A DNA stretch of 64,000 nucleotides from the NCBI RefSeq assembly GCF_019084075.1, contig NZ_JAHREN010000001.1, positions 5,234,501 to 5,298,500 on the forward strand, given 5' to 3'. Below the pieces are notes generated by a model that saw nothing but the letters and a program-made list of their open reading frames with translations, was not told where the DNA came from and did not search any database. Of the stretch, positions 43,793 through 52,384 are shown in pieces (positions within the stretch are counted from its first letter, which is position 1; every line of letters begins with the position of its first letter). The DNA comes from Siccirubricoccus sp. G192. Lineage in GTDB: Bacteria; Pseudomonadota; Alphaproteobacteria; Acetobacterales; Acetobacteraceae. The position numbers were made by a program, and so were the translations under genes.

Positions 43793-45091
43793 TCAGGCGA
43801 TGCGCTCGCCGTGCTGGGTGACGTCGAGCCCCTCGCGCTCCTCCTCCTCGGCCACCCGCAGGCCGACCAGCGCATCCGTCACCTTCAGCAGAAGGAAGGT
43901 GCCGATGGCGGAGAAGGCGAAGACGGCGGCGGTGGCGCAGAGCTGCAGCAGGAACTGGTCGAGCGACCCGCTGCTCCCCTCCGGCGCCGCGGCGGTGGCC
44001 GAAAGCGGGCCATAGGCGAAGACGCCCACCAGCAGCGACCCCACGATGCCGCAGACGCCATGCACGCCGAAGGCATCCAGGCTGTCGTCATAGCCGCACA
44101 GGTGCTTCAGCGCGGTGGCGCCCCAGAAGCCCGCCAGCCCGGCGACGAGGCCGATGACCAGCGCCGGCACCGGCAGGACGAAGCCCGAGGCCGGGGTGAT
44201 CGCCACCAGCCCGGCGACCGCGCCCGAGATCGCGCCGAGCACGCTGGGCTTCCCCTTGGTCGCCCATTCCGCGAACATCCAGGACAGCGCGGCGGTAGCG
44301 GCAGCGAGCTGCGTCACCAGCATGGCCATGCCGGCCCGCGCCCCGGCGCCCGCCGCCGAGCCCGCATTGAAGCCGAACCAGCCCACCCAGAGCAGCGAGG
44401 CGCCGATCACCGCCAGCGCCAGGTTGAAGGGCGACATGTTGTCATTGCCGTAGCCGACCCGCTTGCCGAGCACGATCGCGCAGACCAGCCCCGCCACGCC
44501 GGCATTGATATGCACCACCGTGCCGCCGGCGAAGTCAAGCGCGCCGAGGCCGAAGATCCAGCCATTCGGGTGCCAGACCCAATGCGCCACCGGCGCATAG
44601 ACCAGCAGCGACCACAACACGCTGAACACCACCATGGCACTGAACCGCATGCGGTCCGCGAAGGCGCCGGTGATGAGCGCCGGGGTGATGATGGCGAAGG
44701 TCATCTGGAACATCAGGAAGACCGTCTCGGGGATGGTCGTCGCCACCGCCGCGGGACCGCTGCCGAGCGTGAAGGGCTTGTCCCATCCCTCCGCCAGCCC
44801 GCCCAGGAACAGGCGGGAGAGGTCGCCGACATAGGCATTGCCCTCGCCGAAGGCCAGGGAATAGCCCGCCACCATCCACACCACCGAAACCAGCGCGGCG
44901 AGGGCAAAGCTCTGCATCATGGTGGCGAGCACGTTCTTCTTGCGCACCATGCCGGCATAGAACAGCGCGAGGCCGGGGATGGTCATCATCAGCACCAGGG
45001 CGGTGCTGGTCAGCATCCAGGCGGTGTCGCCGGTATCGATCCTCGCCTCCTGCGCCAGGGCCGGCGTCGCGGCGAGCAGCGCGGCGGCCAT
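43793..45091 (-). CDS. amtB: Ammonium transporter AmtB
   Basis: 432 residues, about 11 membrane helices plus a short leader. DTAWMLTSTALVLMMTIPGLALFYAGMVRKKNVL is helix 1-2, FQMTFAIITPALITGAFADRM and WVWHPNGWIFGLGALDFAGGTVVHINAGVAGL include the first channel His, and HGVCGIVGSLLVGVFAYG the second. The cytoplasmic tail VAEEEEREGLDVTQHGERI binds GlnK. The ATG at 45091 has no ribosome site. Removing one base from G6 at 45102-45107 would join an upstream start at about 45131 (GGGAAG before it) to a better signal peptide, so the N-terminus is doubtful. Confidence 0.92.
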   Translation of the reverse strand: MAAALLAATPALAQEARIDTGDTAWMLTSTALVLMMTIPGLALFYAGMVRKKNVLATMMQSFALAALVSVVWMVAGYSLAFGEGNAYVGDLSRLFLGGLAEGWDKPFTLGSGPAAVATTIPETVFLMFQMTFAIITPALITGAFADRMRFSAMVVFSVLWSLLVYAPVAHWVWHPNGWIFGLGALDFAGGTVVHINAGVAGLVCAIVLGKRVGYGNDNMSPFNLALAVIGASLLWVGWFGFNAGSAAGAGARAGMAMLVTQLAAATAALSWMFAEWATKGKPSVLGAISGAVAGLVAITPASGFVLPVPALVIGLVAGLAGFWGATALKHLCGYDDSLDAFGVHGVCGIVGSLLVGVFAYGPLSATAAAPEGSSGSLDQFLLQLCATAAVFAFSAIGTFLLLKVTDALVGLRVAEEEEREGLDVTQHGERIA

Positions 45092-45165
45092 GGTCGCGGC
45101 CGGGGGGCGCCATGCCTGCGGGCATCCTCATCATCGTCTTCCCCAATGTCCTGAAGGGCGGCATC

Positions 45166-45504
45166 TCAGAGCGCCGCCTGGCCGGTCTCGCCGGTGCGGA
45201 TGCGCAGCGCATGCTCCACATCCAGCACGAAGATCTTGCCGTCGCCGATCCTGTCGGTGCGGGCGGCGGTGGCCATCGCCTCGACCACCGCATCCGCCAG
45301 CGCGTCCTGCACGACGACCTCGATCCTGACCTTGGGCAGGAAGCTCACCTGGTACTCGGCGCCCCGGTAGATCTCCGTCTGCCCCTTCTGGCGGCCGAAG
45401 CCCTTCACCTCGGTCACCGTCAGCCCCTGCACGCCAAGCGAAGTGAGCGCCTCGCGCACCTCGTCCAGCTTGAAGGGCTTGATGAATGCCACCACCAGCT
45501 TCAT
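45166..45504 (-). CDS. glnK: PII signal protein GlnK
   Basis: 112 residues, exact family length. MKLVVAFIKPFKLDEVREAL opens the ferredoxin-like fold; the T-loop GFGRQKGQTEIYRGAEYQV carries the uridylylation Tyr51; FLPKVRIEVVV and RTDRIGDGKIFVLDVEHALRIRTGETG hold the nucleotide sites. Senses 2-oxoglutarate and ATP/ADP and blocks AmtB in nitrogen sufficiency. It precedes amtB on the same strand, the standard glnK-amtB operon. Confidence 0.97.
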   Translation of the reverse strand: MKLVVAFIKPFKLDEVREALTSLGVQGLTVTEVKGFGRQKGQTEIYRGAEYQVSFLPKVRIEVVVQDALADAVVEAMATAARTDRIGDGKIFVLDVEHALRIRTGETGQAAL

Positions 45505-45699
45505 CTGCCCGCATCCCTCCTGCCAAAGCGAAACCCAAGTGGACCTTCCAAATCCCGTGCCAGCGCCGGGAAGCCCGGTTCCGGGCAGCGCGAACCAATG
45601 CGGGCACGGCGCCTGCCCAAAGCCCGGGCGGACAGTGCAGGAATGCGGCGGAAGCCGGGGCCGGTGGACGCGCCCGGCCAGGGCTGGCATGAACCCGCT

Positions 45700-46977
45700 A
45701 TGACGGAGACCCTGGAGGTCGCGGCCTGCATCCTCGGTGCCGGCCCGGTCGGTGCCACCCTGGCCGCCACCCTGGCCGCCGCCGGCCTGCCGGTGGCGGT
45801 GGTGGACAGCCAACCCCTGCCGCCGATGGCGCTCGCGGATTTCGATGGCCGCGCCTATGCCATCGCGCTCACCTCGAAGCGGCTGCTGGAGGCGGCGGGG
45901 ATCTGGGGCCGGCTGCCGGAGCCGCCCTGCCCGATCTGCCGCATCCGCGTGGCGGATGGCCGGCCAGGCGAGCCCGCCTCACCCCTCTCGCTGCAATTCG
46001 ACGCGGCCGAGGTCGGCCCCGAACCTTTCGGCTTCATGGTGGAGGCGCGCTCGCTGCGGGTGGCGCTGAACGCCAGGCTGCCGCATCTCGACCATCTCAG
46101 GGTCTTCGCCCCCGCCACCGCGGCGGTGGAGCGGCGGGGCGAGGGCGCGACGCTGCATCTCTCCAGCGGCCAGACCATCCGGGCCAGGCTGGTGGTCGGC
46201 GCCGAGGGGCGCAACAGCCCGATGCGGCGCCAGGCCGGCATCCGCGCGGCGGTGCTGGACTACCGGCAGATCGGCATGGTCGGCGCCTTCGCCCATGCCA
46301 GGCCGCATGGCAATGTGGCGCTGGAGCAGTTCCTGCCGAACGGCCCCTTCGCGCAATTGCCGCTGAACGGGCCGGGCGGCTTCGGCACGGCGGAACTGCC
46401 GCATGCCTCGGCCTTCGTCTGGGCCGACCGGACGGCGATCGCGCGGCGGATGCTGGCGCTGCCGGAGGCGGGATTCGGGCGGGAGCTGCGGCGGCGCCTG
46501 GGCGGCCATCTCGGCGAGATCCGGTCCATCGGGCGGCGCTGGTCCTATCCGCTCTCGGCCCTGCATGTGGAGCGCTGGACCGATACGCGGCTGGCGCTGA
46601 TCGGCGATGCGGCGCATGGCGTGCATCCCATTGCCGGGCAGGGCCTCAACCTCGGCTTCCGCGACGTGGCGGCGCTGGCGGAGCTGGTGATCGAGGCCTG
46701 GAACGGCGGGCAGGACCCCGGCGCGCCCGGGCTGCTGGCGCGCTACCAGGCACGGCGGCGGCCGGACACCCTGCTGATGCTCTCCGGCATGCATGCGCTG
46801 GAGCGGCTGTTTGGCAACGACATCGCGCCGGTGCGGCTGGCGCGGCGGCTCGGCATCGCGGCGGTGGACCGGATTCCGGCCCTGAAGCGCGCCTTCGCGC
46901 GGCAGGCGATGGGGCTCGGGCCGGGCGTCACCGGGCTGCTGGCGGGGCAAGGGCTGATCCCCGGCCCCGCGCGCTGA
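45700..46977 (+). CDS. UbiH/UbiF/Coq6-family FAD monooxygenase
   Basis: 425 residues from ATG 45700. AACILGAGPVGATLAATLAAAGLPVAVVDS is the FAD dinucleotide fold (G-x-G-x-x-G), with the DG motif in ARLVVGAEGRNSPMRR and the second FAD motif ALIGDAAHGVHPIAGQGLN. FDGRAYAIALTSKRLLEAAGIW is the ubiquinone-hydroxylase opening. It hydroxylates the ubiquinone ring during aerobic biosynthesis; which ring position cannot be told from sequence. Divergent from glnK. Confidence 0.9.
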   Translation: MTETLEVAACILGAGPVGATLAATLAAAGLPVAVVDSQPLPPMALADFDGRAYAIALTSKRLLEAAGIWGRLPEPPCPICRIRVADGRPGEPASPLSLQFDAAEVGPEPFGFMVEARSLRVALNARLPHLDHLRVFAPATAAVERRGEGATLHLSSGQTIRARLVVGAEGRNSPMRRQAGIRAAVLDYRQIGMVGAFAHARPHGNVALEQFLPNGPFAQLPLNGPGGFGTAELPHASAFVWADRTAIARRMLALPEAGFGRELRRRLGGHLGEIRSIGRRWSYPLSALHVERWTDTRLALIGDAAHGVHPIAGQGLNLGFRDVAALAELVIEAWNGGQDPGAPGLLARYQARRRPDTLLMLSGMHALERLFGNDIAPVRLARRLGIAAVDRIPALKRAFARQAMGLGPGVTGLLAGQGLIPGPAR

Positions 46978-47055
46978 AGCGGTCCGGTCGGCGCAGGGGC
47001 GAATGCCCGAAGCCTTGAATCGGCCTGCAAGACACAAGCCGGGCCGGCGGGCGCG

Positions 47056-47331
47056 CTACCGCATTCGGCCACCCGCGCCACCTCCGCCGCCCCGGCTGCC
47101 GGTGGTGCCTTCAGGGAAGTTGGGATCGGCACCGATATAGTAGTTCCGGTTGATGCCGCCGGGGCCGTAGCCCTGGGGGCTCAGCCAGGGCGGGCTGGTG
47201 GCGGTGCTGCCGATCGGCGTCGAGGCCACGGACCGGCTGGGCGGCTGGTAGCCGCAGGCGGCGAGAAGGGGGATGACAGCGCACCCCGCCAGGAAGGCGG
47301 GCATGTTGCTGCGCGGCGGGCGGTTCGGCAT
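47056..47331 (-). CDS. Small putative lipoprotein
   Basis: 91 residues. A hydrophobic helix ends in the lipobox PLLAAC (residues about 21-26), giving an acylated Cys followed by GYQPPSRS. The mature part is Pro/Ser/Gly-rich (PPWLSPQGYGPGGINRNYYIGADPNFPEG) and ends in a Gly/Arg tail. Family not recognised beyond this. Convergent with the UbiH-family gene. Confidence 0.65.
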   Translation of the reverse strand: MPNRPPRSNMPAFLAGCAVIPLLAACGYQPPSRSVASTPIGSTATSPPWLSPQGYGPGGINRNYYIGADPNFPEGTTGSRGGGGGAGGRMR

Positions 47332-47405
47332 GGGCGTTCCTTGGCGCGGCGGGACAACCCGGCACCGCTACAACGCCGCAGCCAGGCCGGGTTCCGGCCC
47401 AGACC

Positions 47406-47780
47406 TCAGTGCCTGCGCCGCGGCGGGTCCCGGCTCAGGCCCTTCGTGGCCAGCTCGGCCTCATAGGCCGCCCAGCGCTCGGCCTGCTCGGCGCCCAGGC
47501 GGTACAGGTAGTCCCAACTGTAGATGCCGCTGTCATGCAGGTCGTCGAAGACGATCCGCACCGCGTAGTGCCCGACCGGCTCGATCCGCATGATCCCCAC
47601 CTCCCGTCGGCCGGAGACGGTCACCTTCTGGTCCGGACTGTGGCCCTGCACCTCGGCCGAGGGGCTTTCCACCCGCAGGTATTCCGCCGGCAGGGCGAAG
47701 CGGGCGCCGTCATCGAAGGCGACCTCCAGCACGCGCTCGGCGCGCTTCAGGCGGAGTTCGGTGGGGGTAGGGGTGGGCAT
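47406..47780 (-). CDS. DUF971 protein (gamma-butyrobetaine hydroxylase-like N-terminal domain)
   Basis: 124 residues. TELRLKRAERVLEVAFDDGARFALPAEYLRVESPSAEVQGH is the conserved start, GIMRIEPVGHYAVRIVFDDLHDSGIYSWDYLYRLG the middle. Members occur alone beside Fe-S or Trm112 genes and are associated with iron-sulfur protein maturation; biochemical role unproven. One base separates it from the upstream Trm112 gene, so they share a transcript. Confidence 0.9.
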   Translation of the reverse strand: MPTPTPTELRLKRAERVLEVAFDDGARFALPAEYLRVESPSAEVQGHSPDQKVTVSGRREVGIMRIEPVGHYAVRIVFDDLHDSGIYSWDYLYRLGAEQAERWAAYEAELATKGLSRDPPRRRH

Positions 47781-47781
47781 G

Positions 47782-48003
47782 TCAGTCCAACTGCCGCGCC
47801 TCGTCCGGCAGCATGATCGGGATGCCGTCGCGGATCGGGTAGGCGAGGCGGGCGGAGTCGCTCACCAGCTCACCGCGCGCCCGGTCGTAGCGCAAGGGGC
47901 CCTTGGTGACGGGGCAGACCAGGATCTCCAGCAGGGCCGGATCGACCTCGCCCCCGGGGGTAGGGGCGGGGGAGGGGGCGGCTTCGGGGGTTGTGTCGCT
48001 CAT
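47782..48003 (-). CDS. Trm112 family protein
   Basis: 73 residues. The conserved core is VDPALLEILVCPVTKGPLRYDRA, RGELVSDSARLAYPIRDGIPIMLPDEA. The family's zinc ligands are partly reduced to one Cys (VCPVTKG), as is usual in bacterial YcaR-type members. Activator or stabiliser of methyltransferases. A Pro/Ala-rich extension occupies residues 5-18. Confidence 0.92.
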   Translation of the reverse strand: MSDTTPEAAPSPAPTPGGEVDPALLEILVCPVTKGPLRYDRARGELVSDSARLAYPIRDGIPIMLPDEARQLD

Positions 48004-48016
48004 GGTGGTCCTTCTA

Positions 48017-48063
48017 GAGCAAACTCCGTCCGGGTGGAATCACCCGGCCGGAGTAATTTGCTC
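48017..48063. repeat. Palindromic interspersed repeat, full copy
   Basis: GAGCAAA, CTCCG, CCGGGTG, GAAT, CACCCGG, CGGAG, TTTGCTC: nested inverted repeats form a long hairpin. It shares its left half with 24252-24287 and looks like an alphaproteobacterial REP-type intergenic element. Confidence 0.7.
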
Positions 48064-48077
48064 GCTAAAACAAAAGG

Positions 48078-48121
48078 CTAGAGCGGATTCCGTGAGCCAA
48101 TGCGAACGGAAAACGCACTAG
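48078..48121. repeat. Second palindromic intergenic repeat
   Basis: CTAGAGCGGATTCCG followed by TGAGCCAATGCG and AACGGAAAACGCACTAG: TTCCGT pairs with ACGGAA and the outer arms pair imperfectly. It abuts the previous repeat and overlaps the stop of the LON-domain gene by four bases. Confidence 0.55.
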
Positions 48122-48792
48122 CTCGGGCGGCTGTCCGGCGGCAGGCCCCCGGCGGGTGCGGCATGCACGCCCATCTGCAACAGAGCGATCAGCATGGCGG
48201 CGCGCTCCTCCGGGCTGGCGGCTTCCAGCAGCGCCTGCTTCTCGCGCAATTCGAAGGGGCAGACCATGGCCAGGGTCAGCACCAGCAGGGGGTCGGAGGT
48301 CTGCTCCACCGCCTCCCAATTCGCCTCGATGCCGCGGGCCCGGAAGAAGGGACGGAGCGCGCCGAGCAGCGCCTCGCGGTCGATCCCCGCCGGCGGTTCC
48401 GCCAGGTCGAGATCGGCGCGGAAGGCGCCGTACTCCGCCCGGACCCGCCGGTAGCCACGGCGCGGCGGCAATTCCTCCGCCACCCGGAAGCGGATCACCC
48501 CGGTCAGCGTCACCAGCAGCCGCCCATCCTCCGTCTCCGCGAAGGAGGAGACCCGGCCGAGGCAACCGATACGGTAGAGGCCGGGGCCGGTCCTGCCGCG
48601 CGGCGCCCCCGGCTCCGGCTGGATCATGCCAAACATCCGCCCCGCCGCCAGCGCATCCTCGGCCATGGCGAGGTAGCGCGGCTCGAAGATGTTCAGCGGC
48701 AGGCGGCCCCGCGGCAGCAGCAGGGCGCCGGCCAGCGGGAAGACCGGAATCTCGGCCGGCAGATCCCCGAAACCGGGATGGAAGGCGGCCAC
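48118..48792 (-). CDS. LON peptidase substrate-binding domain protein
   Basis: 224 residues; GTG at 48792. The PUA-like LON domain begins LPAEIPVFPLAGALLLPRGRLPLNIFEPRYLAMAEDALAAGRMFGMIQP and continues GCLGRVSSFAETEDGRLLVTLTGVIRFRV. No AAA or protease domain follows, so it is the stand-alone form, thought to act as a substrate adaptor. Directly downstream of the thioredoxin gene (18-base gap). The stop is formed inside the intergenic repeat. Confidence 0.9.
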   Translation of the reverse strand: MAAFHPGFGDLPAEIPVFPLAGALLLPRGRLPLNIFEPRYLAMAEDALAAGRMFGMIQPEPGAPRGRTGPGLYRIGCLGRVSSFAETEDGRLLVTLTGVIRFRVAEELPPRRGYRRVRAEYGAFRADLDLAEPPAGIDREALLGALRPFFRARGIEANWEAVEQTSDPLLVLTLAMVCPFELREKQALLEAASPEERAAMLIALLQMGVHAAPAGGLPPDSRPS

Positions 48793-48810
48793 GGCCCGGC
48801 CCCGCGGCGC

Positions 48811-49763
48811 CTACCGGAACAGCAGCGAGGAGAGCTTCCGTCGCGCCGCCAGGGTCGCCGGATCGGTCATGCCCCAGGCCTCGAAGAATTTCAGCAACTG
48901 CTTGCGGGCGGCCTCGTCGTTCCAGGCGCGGTCGCGGCGGATGGCCTCCAGCAGGGCATCAGTGGCTTGGCCGCGCTCCTCCATGGCGTTCAGGGCGATG
49001 GCGAGGTCGATGCGGGCGGCATGGTCCTCCGGATCGGCGGCCAGGCGGCTCTCGAATTCGGAGAGCCTGGCGCGGGCCTTGCGGCCTTCCGCCGCCAGTT
49101 CGAGGGCGCTACGGATGCCGGCGATCTCGGCATGGTCCTGCAATTGGCCGGCACGCCCTCGACCAATTGCCGCGCCTGCTCCTCCTGGCCGAGCGCCAGC
49201 AGGCTGCGGGCGGCGCCGGCGAAGGCCTCGGCATTCTCCGGCTCCTGCTGCGCCAGGGCGCCGAAGAGTTCGAGGGCGGTCTGGTGGTCGCCCTCCTCCG
49301 CCGCCGCCTTCGCTTCCGCCAGCAGGTCGGCGCTGGGCATCTGGCCGCCGGCGAGCTTCAGCAGCCCCTCGATGAAGCGCTTCACCTCGCCTTCCGGCAG
49401 GGCGCCCTGGAACAGGTCGGCGATCTGCCCCTGCCAGAAGGCGGCCACGGTGGGCACGGATTGCAGCGGCAGGCCGAGCTGGGTGAGCTGCTGGACCAAC
49501 TCGCGGTTCTTGTCGATGTCGATCTTGACCAGCTTCACCCGGCCGCCGGCGGCGCGCACCACCTTCTCCAGCGTCGGCGTCAGGGTCTTGCAGGGGCCGC
49601 ACCAGGTAGCCCAGAAATCCACCAGGATGGGGGTCTGCCGGCTGGCATTCACCACATCCTGCATGAAGCTCTTCTGGTCGCCGTCCTTGATGATGTCGTC
49701 GGCGGCGGGCGCGGCGGCATCAGGCTGGGTGCCCGGGCGGTTCGGGTCGAAGATGACGTCCAT
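48811..49763 (-). pseudogene. Thioredoxin-fold co-chaperone (YbbN/CnoX type), frameshifted
   Basis: From ATG 49763 the frame gives SFMQDVVNASRQTPILVDFWATWCGPCKTLTP (catalytic WCGPC), LVKIDIDKNRELVQQLTQLGLPLQSVPTVAAFWQGQI and the helical tail AEEGDHQTALELFGALAQQ. Near 49146 it shifts; the next frame reads QDHAEIAGIRSALELAAEG, RLAADPEDHAARIDLAIALNAMEERGQATDALLEAIRRD to the stop at 48811. Restored length about 317, typical of TPR-tailed thioredoxins. Here one base is missing in an AATTG context, unlike the other breaks. Confidence 0.85.
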
Positions 49764-49926
49764 GGCAGCAATTCCTCGGCTCTTGTCGACATAGATGCCC
49801 CGACTTGGCGGTTGGGCAATGGGGGGCGGCCAGGTTGGTGGCCGCAACGCTGCCTGGCGCCGGTTCCGGCCCGGTATCGGCCCCGGCGGCTCAACGCCCG
49901 GGACCGGGCGAGGATCGCCGGCGCCC

Positions 49927-50439
49927 TCAGCCGCCCGGCGCCGGCAGGTCCAGCAACTCGGCCCGGTGGCCGAGATCCGCCAGGAAGCGGAGCAGCCCGG
50001 CGGGGCGGATGGCGGTGGTCATGCTGTTCACCAGCGGGTGGAAGTGCACCCATTCGTGGCCCTGGACCAGCGCCGCATCGATCACCACCCGCACCGTGCC
50101 GGGCGCCGCATTGACCAGGCCGAAGGGCGTGACCGAGCCGGGCTCCACCCCCAGCACCGTGCGCAGCGCCTCGGCCGGCGCCATCTCCACCCGGCCGGCG
50201 CCGGCGGCGCGGGCCAGGGCATTGACCGAGATCTTCCGCTCCTCCTCCAGCACCGCCAGCAGGAAGGGGCCTTCGCCCTTCGCCGGGCGGAGGAACAGGT
50301 TCTTGCTGTGGCCGCCCGGCAGCGCGCCGCGCAGCGCCTGGCTCTCGGCGACGGTGAAGACCGGCGGATGGGTGGTGGTGCGGGCCTCGATGCCCATGGC
50401 TGCGAGGCGGGCGAGCAGGCCCTCGGGCGTCTCCGGCAT
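49927..50439 (-). CDS. YbaK/prolyl-tRNA deacylase-type editing protein
   Basis: 170 residues from ATG 50439 (MPETPEGLLARLAAMGIEA). FTVAESQALRGALPGGHSKNLFLRPAKGEGPFLLAVLEEERKISVNALA covers the substrate pocket with the invariant Lys (H-S-K-N-L-F-L), then TPFGLVNA and HFHPLVNSMTTAI. It hydrolyses mischarged Ala-tRNA(Pro) or Cys-tRNA(Pro) in trans. Confidence 0.9.
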   Translation of the reverse strand: MPETPEGLLARLAAMGIEARTTTHPPVFTVAESQALRGALPGGHSKNLFLRPAKGEGPFLLAVLEEERKISVNALARAAGAGRVEMAPAEALRTVLGVEPGSVTPFGLVNAAPGTVRVVIDAALVQGHEWVHFHPLVNSMTTAIRPAGLLRFLADLGHRAELLDLPAPGG

Positions 50440-50748
50440 GGAATCTCCTGCGATGTGGCGGGGCTCGGTCGAGCCTGGTGGCATTGGCGCGGATGACCTC
50501 CCACCAGATCACGGCCTTCTGCTTCCTCCTGGCCCGGAAGGCGGCGGGCCTGGCGCGAAGCAGGTGGCGGCGCATGGCGGTTTCTCTCCCGGCCTGATGG
50601 AGCAATGAAGCCCGGGCGCGGCTGCCGGGCAACCTGCGGCCGGGGCCAGGGGCCAGGGGAAGGGGGGCCAGGGGCCGCGGCTGGCAATGCCCGCGGATTC
50701 CCCTAGGCTCCCGCGCCGGCCCTGCAGCACATGGCCGCGGAGATGAGC

Positions 50749-51923
50749 ATGACCGAATTGGCGCCCCTGGATCAGGCCGACCTGCCCCCCCGGCATCCGC
50801 TCGCGCTTTGTGGAGGGCATCAATGGCCTGCGGATGCATGTGCTGGAGGCGGGGTTCGAGGCGCCCGGCCGGCCCTGCCTGCTGCTGCTGCACGGCTTCC
50901 CGGAACTCGCCTATTCCTGGCGCAAGATGATGCTGCCGCTGGCGGCGGCGGGGTTCCATGTCGTCGCGCCGGACCAGCGGGGCTATGGGCGCACCACCGG
51001 CTGGAGCGCCGATTACGACGGCGACCTCGCCCCTTTCCGGCTACTGAACCTGGTGCGGGATGTGCTGGGGCTGGTTGCGGCGCTGGGCCACCGCAGCGTG
51101 GCGGCGGTGGTGGGGCATGATTTCGGCTCCCCGGTGGCCGCCTGGTGCGCCCTGGTGCGGCCGGACGTGTTCCGCTCGGTGGCGCTGATGAGCGCGCCCT
51201 TCGCGGGGCCGCCGGCGCTGCCCTTCGGCACGGCAGGGGCAGCGCCGCAGCCGGGCACCGGCCCGGCAGCGCCCAGCATCCATGACGAATTGGCGAAGCT
51301 GGACCGGCCGCGGAAGCATTACCAGTGGTATTATTCGACCCGCCAGGCCGATGCGGAGATGCGCCACTGCCCGCAGGGGGGTCCATGCCTTCCTGCGCGC
51401 CTATTATCACCACAAGAGCGCGGATTGGCCGGGCAACCGGCCCTTCCCGCTGGCCTCCTGGACCGCCGCCGAACTGGCGCGGATGCCCACCTACTACATC
51501 ATGGATCTGCACCAGGGCATGGCCGAGACCGTGGCGGCCGAGATGCCCTCTGCCGCCCAGATCGCGGCCTGCCGGTGGCTGACCGAGCGCGAGCTTGGCG
51601 TCTATGGCGCCGAATACGGCCGGACCGGCTTCCAGGGCGGGCTGCAATGGTACCGCTGCCGGACGGAGGGCCGGTTCAACGCCGAACTGCAGATCTTCTC
51701 CGGCCGGACCATCGACGTGCCCTCGATCTTCATCGCGGGGGCGAGCGACTGGGGCGTGCATCAGGTGCCCGGCAGCCTCGACCGCATGCGGAATGCCGCC
51801 TGCACGCGGATGCAGGGCTGCCACCTGTTGCAGGGGGCCGGGCATTGGGTGCAGCAGGAGCAGCCGGAGGCGGTGAGCGGGTTGCTGCTGGAATTCCTGC
51901 GGCAGCAGGATTCTGCCGAATGA
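50749..51923 (+). pseudogene. Epoxide-hydrolase-like alpha/beta hydrolase with two homopolymer frameshifts
   Basis: Start ATG 50749 (GGAG upstream). Two extra bases break the frame: in C7 at 50775-50781 and in G6 at 51376-51381. With both corrected it reads DLPPGIRSRFVEGINGLRMHVLEAG, LLLHGFPELAYSWRKMMLPL (oxyanion HGFPE), VVGHDFGSPVAAWCALV (Asp nucleophile), QGVHAFLRAYYHHKSADW, and the late catalytic region GASDWGVHQVPGSL and LQGAGHWVQQEQPE (catalytic His). About 390 residues. Substrate unknown. Confidence 0.8.
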
Positions 51924-52114
51924 CTCGAGCGGTGCCGCATTACGCGCAGGGCTTCGATGTCCGCGCACTGGTGCCTGTCGGGAGATCATGTTGAACATGG
52001 CCGCCGATGGACGGCAGCGCTGTCCGCGCCAGGTTCGGCACCGGCACGGTTAGGGCGCAGGTGCCTCTTGCATTCCCGCGAAGGCCTGTTAAAAGCCGCG
52101 CCTCTACCGGGGAC

Positions 52115-52189
52115 GCGGGCGTAGCTCAGGGGTAGAGCACAACCTTGCCAAGGTTGGGGTCGAGGGTTCGAATCCCTTCGCCCGCTCCA
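52115..52189 (+). tRNA. tRNA-Gly (GCC)
   Basis: GCGGGCG at 52115-52121 pairs with CGCCCGC at 52179-52185, followed by T73 and an encoded CCA. D-arm TAGCTCAGGGGTAGAGC, anticodon arm CAACC-TTGCCAA-GGTTG with anticodon GCC, T-arm GGTTCGAATCC. Shares its acceptor stem with the tRNA-Gly(CCC) at 29476. Confidence 0.97.
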
Positions 52190-52384
52190 GTCGGCCTTCC
52201 AACCTAATATTCCTCATGCGTCGATGGCGCCGTGAACCGCAGGTTTCCTGGGGTTGTGCCGCGGTGGCTTGAGGGTTGGAGAATGCACCGAACCCGGCAA
52301 GCGCTCTCCGGAGACCACAAAGTCTCCGAAGCTTGGGGGTGGGGCGCTTCACCCTACAAGTAAGTGGGGCAAAACCTGTGGCGG

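Noticed and set aside
50509..50687. Short basic minus-strand frame (RARRKQKAVIWWEVIRANA)
   Set aside because: Has some protein-like composition but no ribosome site, and runs into the ybaK leader; not enough to call a gene.
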